DNA of 49,588 nt, from assembly GCA_947630595.1 (NCBI GenBank), contig CANRIG010000013.1:1-49588 (forward strand), given 5' to 3'. This stretch comes from an uncultured Lachnospiraceae bacterium (GTDB lineage Bacteria > Bacillota > Clostridia > Lachnospirales > Lachnospiraceae). The notes under the pieces were generated by a model, which was not told the DNA's origin, ran no database searches, and saw nothing but the letters and a program-made list of their open reading frames with translations. The translations under genes and the position numbers were made by a program. This document shows positions 32,652-39,715 of this stretch, piece by piece (the stretch's first letter is position 1; each line of letters starts with the position of its first letter).

Positions 32652-33260
32652 CTATGCTTTTTGGCGCACGCCCCTGCAGCAAAGTACCGCCAGCAAAAAA
32701 CCGGCCGCCAGGCCTCCGACATGCGCGCTGTTCGCAACCCCGGTGGTGGTAAAGCCCTCCGCCACCGACAGGGCTGCCATCAGCAGGAGACGCTGCCTGG
32801 AATACCCCTCCAGCTTGCCGCCGTTTCGCAGCATAATCCAGATCAGAGCGCCGATCACCGCAAAAATAGCGCCGGACGCTCCCGCGGAGACCGCATAATC
32901 TTTCGTGATCGTATCCACCCAGACCGTGGCCAGATTTCCCAGAATGCCTCCGCCGAAATAGATCAGGAGGTACCGAAACTTTCCGACTGTTTTCTCGAGA
33001 ACATCTCCCATGAAAATCAGCAGAATCATATTGTAAACCAGATGCTCCGGGCCGAAATGCAGAAACATGCTGGTCACCAGGCGATAATATTCATGCGCCC
33101 CCAGAATCAGCGGCGTATACGCCGCCCCGTGGGCCGCCATAAAATATACGTCTCTTGTGCTGCCCAGCACGCTGAACAGAATCAGCACGATGCTGTTGAT
33201 CAGTACGATCAGGAGATTGACCGGCTGTCTGGAACGGATGAAATTGACTGCTTCCCGCAT
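32652..33260 (-). CDS. Rhomboid-family intramembrane serine protease
   Basis: A 202-residue integral membrane protease with about six hydrophobic segments. Catalytic signatures are GASGAIFAVIGALI (nucleophile Ser) and NSAHVGGLAAGFLLA (His). The FLHFGPEHLVYNMILL helix carries the conserved His and Asn of the oxyanion region. It would cleave transmembrane segments of other membrane proteins; the substrate is unknown. The ATG has AAAGG. The gene is expressed from a promoter at 33430 and has a GC-rich leader of about 160 bases with strong predicted structure. It is divergent from the GNAT gene. Confidence 0.92.
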   Translation of the reverse strand: MREAVNFIRSRQPVNLLIVLINSIVLILFSVLGSTRDVYFMAAHGAAYTPLILGAHEYYRLVTSMFLHFGPEHLVYNMILLIFMGDVLEKTVGKFRYLLIYFGGGILGNLATVWVDTITKDYAVSAGASGAIFAVIGALIWIMLRNGGKLEGYSRQRLLLMAALSVAEGFTTTGVANSAHVGGLAAGFLLAVLCCRGVRQKA

Positions 33261-33292
33261 AGGTTTGCCTTTCTACTAATCCACTAATCTTC

Positions 33293-33412
33293 GCCGTGCT
33301 GACCCCGGGCGACCTCCGGTTCCCCAGGGTCGCGGGCTTTCGTCCTATAGAAACCCATTCCCGTGAAATCGCCTGCGAGCAGGCGTTTCCCGGTTCCGTG
33401 TTTCTGCACGGC
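33293..33412 (-). ncRNA. Structured 5' leader (riboswitch-like) of the rhomboid gene
   Basis: The transcript between the promoter at 33430 and the rhomboid ATG contains a closing helix (GCCGTGC 33406-33412 with GCACGGC 33293-33299). Inside are a hairpin CGCCTG-CTCG-CAGGCG (33370-33385), a helix AGAAAC/GTTTCT, and a hairpin GCGACC/GGTCGC (33309-33333). Purine-rich junctions such as GGACGAAAGCCC lie between them. This multi-branched plan is typical of a ligand-binding RNA. The GAATGGGTTT stretch recalls cyclic-di-GMP-II aptamers, but the other parts do not line up, so no family is assigned. Confidence 0.5.
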
Positions 33413-33429
33413 TCATTGCTTTCCCGAAC

Positions 33430-33458
33430 AGTATACCACGATCGTGGTTGCATTTCCA
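33430..33458 (-). promoter_or_regulatory. Promoter of the rhomboid gene
   Basis: On the minus strand TGGAAA (33453-33458) and TATACT (33430-33435) are 17 bp apart, with an extended -10 (TGG before TATACT). Confidence 0.6.
33435..33448. promoter_or_regulatory. 14-bp perfect palindrome between divergent promoters
   Basis: ACCACGATCGTGGT is self-complementary. It fills the spacer of the rhomboid promoter and ends at the -35 box of the plus-strand GNAT promoter, so one bound dimer could control both. Confidence 0.55.
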
Positions 33459-33476
33459 CCGCATTTACGTTATGAT
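33448..33476 (+). promoter_or_regulatory. Promoter of the GNAT acetyltransferase gene
   Basis: TTGCAT (33448-33453) and TATGAT (33471-33476) are 17 bp apart. The leader of about 75 bases shows no marked structure. Confidence 0.55.
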
Positions 33477-33559
33477 GGTGTACATGCGGCGAACCATGGC
33501 GCGATACCGCAGCGTCATGTCATTCGTTTCGGCAAAGAATAAGCGGAAAGAGGATTCCC

Positions 33560-34378
33560 ATGAACGATACTGCCTATATTAAACTGATTGAAGAAATTTC
33601 CCTGAATGCATGGCCGTCCCACAAAATGGAGCTGTACGACGGATGGCTCATTCGGTTTTCGCATAATTATACACACCGCACCAACAGCGTGACACAGGTG
33701 GGGGCCTCATTGATTCCGGTGGAGGAAAAAATCTCTTACTGTGAAAAAATCTATGAGAATTATCACACTCCTTCTATCTTCAAGATCAGTCCGCTGATCG
33801 ATCCGTCTTTTGACCGGCTTCTCGCGGACAAAGGCTACGAGGTGCAGCATACCACGGAAGTGATGACCATGGATTTCCGGCAGTTCCGCCCGTGGCCTGC
33901 GGTGTCCGCCGAATATGAGTATTACGGAAGGAACTCCGGCCTGCCTTCGTTCGTCGTCTACCCGGGCAATATCATTGTCCAGCTCCGGGACCGGATCACG
34001 GACGAATGGATTCACGCCCTATTCCGGCTCAACGGCACCACCAACCCGACCCTGCACCGCATCGTCCCGTCCATGTTCAAGGCAATTCCAAAAGAGACGA
34101 TCGTCGCAAGCGTCGAGATCGACGGGCGCATGGTCGCCTCCGGGCTGGGAATCATGGACCGCGGGCACGTCGGGCTGTATGCCGTATACGTAGACGCAAG
34201 CTGCCGCCACAAAAATTTTGCAAAGTCCATCTGCAGCACGATTCTGACGGAAGCGCAGAAAAAGGGAGCGACGCAGGCATATCTGCAGGTGGTAAAAGAC
34301 AATGTCTACGCCAAACGGCTGTATCAGTCGCTCGGTTTTCAGGATTTTTATACCTACTGGTTCCGCGTAAAGGATTAA
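33560..34378 (+). CDS. GNAT-family N-acetyltransferase
   Basis: A 272-residue acetyltransferase with an N-terminal half typical of a GNAT subgroup (EEISLNAWPSHKMELYDGWL, IRFSHNYTHRTNSVTQVG) and a C-terminal GNAT catalytic domain. In the latter, MVASGLGIMDRGHVGLYAVY, then VDASCRHKNFAKSICSTIL (acetyl-CoA pyrophosphate loop region) and VKDNVYAKRLYQSLGFQDFY are the motif A and B regions. The Q/R-x-x-G-x-G/A loop is altered (CRHKNFA), so acetyl-CoA binding may be atypical. The acceptor is unknown. The ATG has AGAGGA. Its stop overlaps by 4 bases that of the convergent FHA-domain gene. Confidence 0.85.
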   Translation: MNDTAYIKLIEEISLNAWPSHKMELYDGWLIRFSHNYTHRTNSVTQVGASLIPVEEKISYCEKIYENYHTPSIFKISPLIDPSFDRLLADKGYEVQHTTEVMTMDFRQFRPWPAVSAEYEYYGRNSGLPSFVVYPGNIIVQLRDRITDEWIHALFRLNGTTNPTLHRIVPSMFKAIPKETIVASVEIDGRMVASGLGIMDRGHVGLYAVYVDASCRHKNFAKSICSTILTEAQKKGATQAYLQVVKDNVYAKRLYQSLGFQDFYTYWFRVKD

Positions 34379-35781
34379 ATCGAATGTTTCCAGACCGCGC
34401 GGTACTCCATATCCGCAAAGGCAATCAGGTCATTGGCTGCAAAGGCACAGCGCTCCTGCGGCTTCAGCCGCTCGCCGTTTACAAACGTTCCGTTTTTGCT
34501 GTTCAGATCCTTTACATAATACGCCTGCTCCTGACAGCAGAGCTGCGCATGCACGCGGCTGACCGCAGGGGAATCCAGAATCACATCGGATTCCCCCTTT
34601 AGTTTTCCTATATACAGCGTTTCCCGGTCAAGCCGGATCTCCGGCATCCTTTCGCTGTCCTCCTCCCGCGCGCAGACCAGATGCAGCCGCCTGCGCATCA
34701 TTCCCGGCGCCAGGCACTGTGTTTCCCCAATCTGTGTCTCCGGTTCCGGCGTTTCATACATTTCTTCCCGGAGCAGCTGATACATTTCGTCCTCATTCTC
34801 CTCAAACCACTGCTCCTGCTGCCGTTTTTCCCTCCTGTCCCGCCACGCTTTGTTGATCAGCGCCTCCACGGAAATCACCAGGAAAAACACGCCTCCGGCT
34901 CCCGTAAAGTCGAGAAATCCGAAATAATATACCGCTTCCAGCGCGGCCAGCAAAAACAGGCCCGACAGCAGAACCGCCGGGTGAATCATCTGAAACAGCC
35001 GGGACGGCACATCTTTCTTTTTCCTTTCTTTCCCGGAACGCGTCCCGGCATCTGTTTTCGCACCGCTGTGCCGTTTTCGCTCCTTATGAATGACCTCGTA
35101 TTCTTCTTCATACGTGTCCGCTGCCTGCTGCCGGAGTACTTCCGGCGTCTCCGAATACGCTTCCAGGGATTCTTTCCGCTCCTCCGGCGTCTGCCGGTCT
35201 GAACCGAACCGGAAGTCCGGCTGCGGCAATTCCTGCTTAGTCTCAGCGCTTTCCAGAATTTCTTTCAAAGCCTTTCGCAGACTGAAATTTTCCTCGATCG
35301 CCTGCCGGTAAAACTGATAACCCAGCTCCACCGCCTGCGGATCACCGTGATCCAGTTTTTTCAGGATAAATTCCGCCAGCTCCGTGACCGGAGTCTCTCC
35401 CTCCGAGGCCGGAAAATAGCAGAGAAATACCTTCTGCCGGTCCGGAGTCAGATAAATATACTGCGGCGCAAACAGCAGCCGGGCCGGGTTCAGCAGATAT
35501 TTTCGCAGAAGCTCCAGCGTGTCGCGGATATGAGACAGCAGGGAAAAAATGTCCCGGCCGTTCAGCGTCCGCTTCTCGTATATGCTATCCAGCGCCTGCT
35601 TCGATGTGATCTCATATTGAAAATACAAAATCCCGTTTTTTCCCGACATCCCAAACGGCAGCAAACCCGGAATCTCATTCTGCATCGCCATGCGGATATC
35701 GTAGCCTTCCTCGTCCGCGGTATCCGGCGCCTCCAGAATCAAATAATTGTGCTGTAAATCTCTCTTATATTCCGCCTTCAA
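34375..35781 (-). CDS. FHA-domain protein of the Tad locus (DUF6382-like N-terminus)
   Basis: A 468-residue protein. The N-terminal 190 residues (NYLILEAPDTADEEGYDIRM, GLLPFGMSGKNGILYFQYEI, FLCYFPASEG) match the DUF6382-like domain that accompanies clostridial FHA proteins. Two hydrophobic segments lie near residues 270-310 (HPAVLLSGLFLLAALEAVYY, GAGGVFFLVISVEALI). The C-terminus is an FHA phosphothreonine-binding domain (LYIGKLKGESDVILDSPAVS, RVHAQLCCQ, VKDLNSKNGTFVNGERL). The start is TTG at 35781 with GGAGGGG, overlapping the tadE stop by 4 bases (TTGA), so it is translationally coupled as the last gene of the pilus operon. It may link pilus function to Ser/Thr phosphorylation; no kinase is nearby. 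Confidence 0.85.
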   Translation of the reverse strand: MKAEYKRDLQHNYLILEAPDTADEEGYDIRMAMQNEIPGLLPFGMSGKNGILYFQYEITSKQALDSIYEKRTLNGRDIFSLLSHIRDTLELLRKYLLNPARLLFAPQYIYLTPDRQKVFLCYFPASEGETPVTELAEFILKKLDHGDPQAVELGYQFYRQAIEENFSLRKALKEILESAETKQELPQPDFRFGSDRQTPEERKESLEAYSETPEVLRQQAADTYEEEYEVIHKERKRHSGAKTDAGTRSGKERKKKDVPSRLFQMIHPAVLLSGLFLLAALEAVYYFGFLDFTGAGGVFFLVISVEALINKAWRDRREKRQQEQWFEENEDEMYQLLREEMYETPEPETQIGETQCLAPGMMRRRLHLVCAREEDSERMPEIRLDRETLYIGKLKGESDVILDSPAVSRVHAQLCCQEQAYYVKDLNSKNGTFVNGERLKPQERCAFAANDLIAFADMEYRAVWKHSI

Positions 35782-36227
35782 TGTTCCCCTCCGGCGAGCA
35801 GCGCCCCGACCCCTCTTATTTTCCGTATTATATCCGCAGCATCCGTCATCCCGCAGCTCCAGGACACATCGATGCCCAGTCTGCCGCCGGACAGATATTT
35901 CACCGCAAAGCCCGGAACCGGATAACCGGCCCGCCAGGACGCGGTCGTTTTCCCGGGGCCCGTCTCCGCGCCTCCGGTTATCCCGCGGCTGCCCAGAAAA
36001 CGGCCCTTTTTCAGTCGCTTTGCCACTTCGCCGGCCGCTTTCTTCCGCTCGGCCTCCGTCGCAAAATTGGAGCCTGCGGCAGCGGCTTCACACGCCGCTC
36101 CCTGAAAGACCGCCCGGTCGTGAAGATAAAACATCCCGATCAGCATCGACGCCAGCACCAGAAACGTGATCGAGACGACGGCAGCCGCTTCCACCGTATA
36201 GCTTCCTTTTAATGCATACCGATTCAT
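35778..36227 (-). CDS. TadE-like pseudopilin
   Basis: A 149-residue TadE-family protein: a short basic N-terminus, then GSYTVEAAAVVSITFLVLAS, the TadE signature with a Glu in the first turn of a hydrophobic helix, followed by a small extracellular domain with two Cys-poor strands. TadE proteins are minor pseudopilins of the Tad/Flp machinery, processed by the prepilin peptidase and assembled on the outer face of the membrane. The ATG has a GGAGG with longer than usual spacing (about 13 bases). It lies 43 bases after the prepilin peptidase gene and overlaps the FHA gene. Confidence 0.85.
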   Translation of the reverse strand: MNRYALKGSYTVEAAAVVSITFLVLASMLIGMFYLHDRAVFQGAACEAAAAGSNFATEAERKKAAGEVAKRLKKGRFLGSRGITGGAETGPGKTTASWRAGYPVPGFAVKYLSGGRLGIDVSWSCGMTDAADIIRKIRGVGALLAGGEH

Positions 36228-36270
36228 AAATTTATTTTTTCCTCCATCACATAAGCTAAAATATCAGCCG

Positions 36271-36690
36271 TTATCCGCCGGCGGCCAGCAGTACCAGTCC
36301 CAGAAGCAAAAACGGGACAAAGGGAATCTCCTTTTTCCGATCCACTCGCCGCAGCACGAAACATGCCAGTGAAAACAGCCCGGCCAGCAGAAACGCCCAG
36401 AACGCAAGCTGCACGCACGGCCAGAACCCCAGCGATACCCCGCACGCCAGGATCAGGGCGCTGTCCCCGTAACCCAGCCCCTGGCGCGTGGCCCAGGAAA
36501 GCAGGAGGCAGAAAGCGCCCGGCAGCAGGCCCGCTGCCGCCTGCACAGGCTGCTCTGTGCCGGACGCCAGATGTCCGGCGACTGCCAGCAGGGCATATGC
36601 CGCGATAACACGCTTATCTACCGTGCGGCGCCTCAGATCGGTCACAGAGCAGATTCCCAGCGCCGCCCCGGTCAGCAGATATTGATACAA
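36271..36690 (-). CDS. A24-type prepilin peptidase (TadV/CpaA-like)
   Basis: A 139-residue integral membrane aspartic peptidase with four or five hydrophobic segments. The two catalytic aspartates are visible in CSVTDLRRRTVDKRVI and in the GxGD motif GLGYGDSALILACG. The short length and lack of the Cys-rich methylase loop match the TadV/CpaA class. It cleaves the leader of the Flp pilin and TadE-like proteins. The start is TTG at 36690, with AAGGAGA upstream inside the end of the preceding gene, so the two are coupled. Confidence 0.88.
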   Translation of the reverse strand: MYQYLLTGAALGICSVTDLRRRTVDKRVIAAYALLAVAGHLASGTEQPVQAAAGLLPGAFCLLLSWATRQGLGYGDSALILACGVSLGFWPCVQLAFWAFLLAGLFSLACFVLRRVDRKKEIPFVPFLLLGLVLLAAGG

Positions 36691-36694
36691 AGCG

Positions 36695-37513
36695 TTATCT
36701 CCTTCCGCATTTTGCGCACGCCCTCATGCTGCCCAGTTCCTCTCTGGACGCCCGCCGGACCGTGCGCTTGAGCCCGCTGCAGGAAAGGGAATTGTGATAC
36801 CGGTTGCCCTCTTTCGTGATATAAACCCTGCCGTCCGCGGATATGCCGCCGCACCGTTCGCAGGCGTGATAAATTTCGCCGTGCCGGTTGCGGAGCGAGG
36901 GAAGCTCCGATGCCTCGGCCCCTTTCACAGACAGCTTCAGATGCGTACAGTCAGGATCCTCGTGATATACGCTTCCGGTCTCCGTCACATAGACAAATTC
37001 CTCCGCCGCTTCGCCGTCCTGCTCTCCGCTTCCCGATTCCGTTCTTCTGCCGGTCCAGGCCCGCACCCGCGCCCGCTGAATGAAAAAATGCCAGGGCAGC
37101 TTCACGATGCCAAGCGGCGACCGAATCTGATACGTCATCACCAGATCAATCGTCTCCTCCTTCTGCAGAAACGAAGACAGCAGCATGTTGACATTTTTCA
37201 CGGAAGAGACATCGCCCGCCTGCGACAGCGCCCGCCTCTGCGCGTACGCCGCAGAAAGCGCCGCGGCGGCAAGCTCCGGCGCGTCCTTAAGGTCGCCTCC
37301 ATACCTCGACACATATGCGGCCGCCGCCAGCTTTTTCCCGGTGTCGGCCATGGAAGCGCCGAACTTTGCTGCCGTTCCCATCACGTTTCCGTACTGCATG
37401 GTGGCAATCATAACGCACAGAAAAACCGGCAGTACCATCGCCGCCTCCACGGTGAGGGCGGCGCGGAGCGGGGCAAAAAGGAATGTTCTCATATCCCTTT
37501 TGGGTTGAATCAT
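36695..37513 (-). CDS. TadE-like protein with two C-terminal Cys/His modules
   Basis: About 272 residues. The N-terminus has a TadE-type processing region (FAPLRAALTVEAAMVLPVFL). A mid section is rich in helices. The last 100 residues hold a duplicated module, first VYVTETGSVYHEDPDCTHLK then VYITKEGNRYHNSLSCSGLK, each followed after about 20-30 residues by a Cys pair (CERCGG, CAKCGRR). The pattern Y-H-x5-C ... C-x2-C-G suggests a small metal-binding or disulfide unit exposed outside. The start is uncertain: ATG 37513 (MIQPKRD) or ATG 37492 (MRTFLF, with GGG too close). The longer frame to 37627 has no ribosome site. The 37514-37766 gap before it holds no gene. Confidence 0.75.
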   Translation of the reverse strand: MIQPKRDMRTFLFAPLRAALTVEAAMVLPVFLCVMIATMQYGNVMGTAAKFGASMADTGKKLAAAAYVSRYGGDLKDAPELAAAALSAAYAQRRALSQAGDVSSVKNVNMLLSSFLQKEETIDLVMTYQIRSPLGIVKLPWHFFIQRARVRAWTGRRTESGSGEQDGEAAEEFVYVTETGSVYHEDPDCTHLKLSVKGAEASELPSLRNRHGEIYHACERCGGISADGRVYITKEGNRYHNSLSCSGLKRTVRRASREELGSMRACAKCGRR

Positions 37514-37766
37514 TCGGGGAGAGAATTTTACCTTTTCTTTGCTGTTCCAGTGTAACGCAACAAATTGTTTTTTCTTAAAAAACAACGATGGACCAAAATG
37601 CAAGAAGCACTCAGAATATAAGAACACTCCTGTTCACCCCGCCCTTTCAAAAATGTATAATGTTTCAAGATGTATGATACTTTCCGGGGACCGCCCTGAA
37701 CCCATGCCCGTGAGATGCGAAAAGCCCCTCTTAACCGTCCCGGACAGTCTCCCGGATGTCCGGCCG

Positions 37767-39443
37767 TCAGTATGCGATGCTTCCCTCCTGCCTGATCGTA
37801 ATCCCGCGCGCGCGCAGCCCCGTCACCGCCGCGGGCAGCCGCAGAAACACCGGCCTGCACCGCCAGCTGGTGCTGCTTTTGAGCGCCACAATGCAGTTTT
37901 CCGCCTTGAAGCCGCTGCAGTCTTCCGCACTCTGCAGCTCCGCCTGAATCAGATCCAGCGCCCGCATTTTCTGCGCGGACAACGATTCAAGATTCAGAAG
38001 AATCCGCAGGTAATCCCGATACGCCAGCCCAGTACCCTTATCCGTAGCGCCCTCTCTCAGGATTTCCGTAATCCGGCCCAGATTTTCCAGGGACAAAGAC
38101 CATGACGCAGCGTCCTTTTGCAGCGGGATCTTCCCACCGTCCAGCAGGATGCGCACGTCGACCAGGCTTTCCCCGTAGGCCCAGGCCAGCATCAGCGCAT
38201 GACGGGTCGCGGCGGTCAGCGCCGGTATGCCCAGAAATCCGGTGAGCGTCACCGCAAGGCTCTGCGTCTGAGACTGAATCTGCCCGTTCTGCAGGCAGTA
38301 CAGGTAATTCATCCCCTCGCGGAGCAGAAGCAGGCGGCCGACCACATGCTTCAGATTTTTCTCATCAGAATCCTTTCCGCCCAGCAGGTATTCCAGCTGA
38401 TAATCCAGCGTTTTTTTCGGCGTATCGTCTCCATAGAAAGGAAAATGCATCAGCAGATACTCCCGGAACAAAGCGTCCGCCGCCATGCCCCGATGTTTCC
38501 GCTCCGTGTCAAGCGTTCCTTCCTTCAAACGATTTTTCGATGGAAAACTGCCGGTCTTTACCTGTTTGCCGGAAATATCCCTGTCCCAGGTCACAATCGA
38601 CAGGATGCTCTTTTTTCGAAGCTTTGCAATCTCCTGCAGCGGATTGTGCGCCGGCTCTCCCGGCCCGGTATACGGCTGCGAATTCGTCCCGTCTCCGGCG
38701 GGCAACTGCGAAGCTGTCCCATTTCCGGCGGGCGGCTGTGGAGCTGTCCCGTTCCCGGCAGGCGGCTGTGAAGCTGTCCCGTCTCCGGCAAAAGGCTGCG
38801 AATTTGTCCCGCTTCCGGCGGAGGACTGTGAAGCTGCCTCCGCAGCGGCTTCCGACTCCATGATCTGCAGTTTCTTCTGCCGCTCCGCCTCCAGACCGGA
38901 AAGCTGCCGGTCATTTTCCGCCTGCTGCTGTTCGTACTCTTTCTGCCAGCCCTTTACCCGCTCGGCATCCTTTCGGTACTCCAGCAGACGGCCGGCCGCA
39001 ATCGCCGCCATATTCGTTTTCATGTAAGACACCGCCTGCTGATAAAACGGCTCGCCTTTCCCGTCCGTGAGAAGCGCATATTCCGACACCTCGCTGTCCG
39101 TCAGTTCCAGATTCCAGGGATCAAAACAACCGAACGGAACGGTATCCCTGCGCGGATCCGCGTTGCAGGAAGCGTAATCCCGCAGGCGGCTGTTTACCTT
39201 TTCAATCTGGAAGGAACCGTTTCCGTACGTACCGTCCAGAGAAAAAATATTGTACTGCTCCAGCAGCTCCGGTTCAAATTCCCCCAGCAGGGAAAAATTC
39301 CCCATGCCCATGATATTTGCGGCCTGCGCCCTCGCTCCCTGAACTCTGGCGGATTCCACCGCCGTGCAGATCAGGGAGAGGAATAATATGCAGGTCAGAC
39401 TGAGAAAGACGGTGATCGAACCTTTTTGTTTCTGTCTGTCCAT
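37767..39443 (-). CDS. DUF5702-like protein of the Tad pilus locus
   Basis: A 558-residue protein with a single N-terminal membrane segment (GSITVFLSLTCILFLSLICT) followed by AVESARVQGARAQAANIMGM, the pattern of the DUF5702 family that recurs in clostridial Tad operons and resembles TadG in position and topology. Residues 165-205 are a coiled-coil-like Gln/Glu stretch. Residues 209-258 are five 10-residue repeats (AGDGTASQPP type). The rest is probably extracellular and helical (YLLMHFPFYGDDTPKKTLDY, LEYLLGGKDSDEKNLKHVVG). The ATG has an ideal GGAGG. It lies between the Flp pilin gene and the TadE-like gene. Confidence 0.8.
   Translation of the reverse strand: MDRQKQKGSITVFLSLTCILFLSLICTAVESARVQGARAQAANIMGMGNFSLLGEFEPELLEQYNIFSLDGTYGNGSFQIEKVNSRLRDYASCNADPRRDTVPFGCFDPWNLELTDSEVSEYALLTDGKGEPFYQQAVSYMKTNMAAIAAGRLLEYRKDAERVKGWQKEYEQQQAENDRQLSGLEAERQKKLQIMESEAAAEAASQSSAGSGTNSQPFAGDGTASQPPAGNGTAPQPPAGNGTASQLPAGDGTNSQPYTGPGEPAHNPLQEIAKLRKKSILSIVTWDRDISGKQVKTGSFPSKNRLKEGTLDTERKHRGMAADALFREYLLMHFPFYGDDTPKKTLDYQLEYLLGGKDSDEKNLKHVVGRLLLLREGMNYLYCLQNGQIQSQTQSLAVTLTGFLGIPALTAATRHALMLAWAYGESLVDVRILLDGGKIPLQKDAASWSLSLENLGRITEILREGATDKGTGLAYRDYLRILLNLESLSAQKMRALDLIQAELQSAEDCSGFKAENCIVALKSSTSWRCRPVFLRLPAAVTGLRARGITIRQEGSIAY
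38670..38819 (-). repeat. Five-copy 30-bp coding repeat in the DUF5702-like gene
   Basis: Units AGSGTNSQPF, AGDGTASQPP, AGNGTAPQPP, AGNGTASQLP and AGDGTNSQPY follow each other directly (residues 209-258), forming a Pro/Gly/Thr-rich flexible linker. Confidence 0.9.
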
Positions 39444-39482
39444 GTTCCCTCCTGCGGCGTCTGCCGCGCCCTGAATCCCGTG

Positions 39483-39650
39483 TCAGATGCCGTTGCTCTG
39501 GCTGACGATCCTGCCGAAAATGCTGGTTACCAGCCCGGTCAGCTGTGTTTTGAAGATCAGCACAAGGCCGATCAGCACGACAAGAATCAGGATAATCTCA
39601 ACAACTCCCACTCCGCTCTCATCCTTCATCAAAAATTTCAGACGATTCAT
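39483..39650 (-). CDS. flp: Flp-type IVb pilin (major pilin candidate)
   Basis: A 55-residue protein: MNRLKFLMKDESGVGVVEII followed by LILVVLIGLVLIFKTQLTGL and a short hydrophilic tail. A basic leader, a Gly before the cleavage site, a Glu five residues into the mature part (GVVEII) and one long hydrophobic helix are the hallmarks of Flp/type IVb pilins in Firmicutes. It is probably the structural subunit of the pilus built by this operon. The ATG has a perfect AAGGAGG site, consistent with high expression. It lies between tadC and the DUF5702-like gene. Confidence 0.9.
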   Translation of the reverse strand: MNRLKFLMKDESGVGVVEIILILVVLIGLVLIFKTQLTGLVTSIFGRIVSQSNGI

Positions 39651-39715
39651 ATGTTCCTCCTTTTCCAGCTTTTTCAAATTCATTTGACAGAAAAACGACA
39701 GGAAAGCCGCTGGCC

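Noticed and set aside
33293-33412. Assignment of the rhomboid leader to the cyclic-di-GMP-II riboswitch class
   Set aside because: Only the GAATGGGTTT segment and a GAAAC/GTTTC helix fit; loop length and the remaining conserved bases differ, so I did not name the class.
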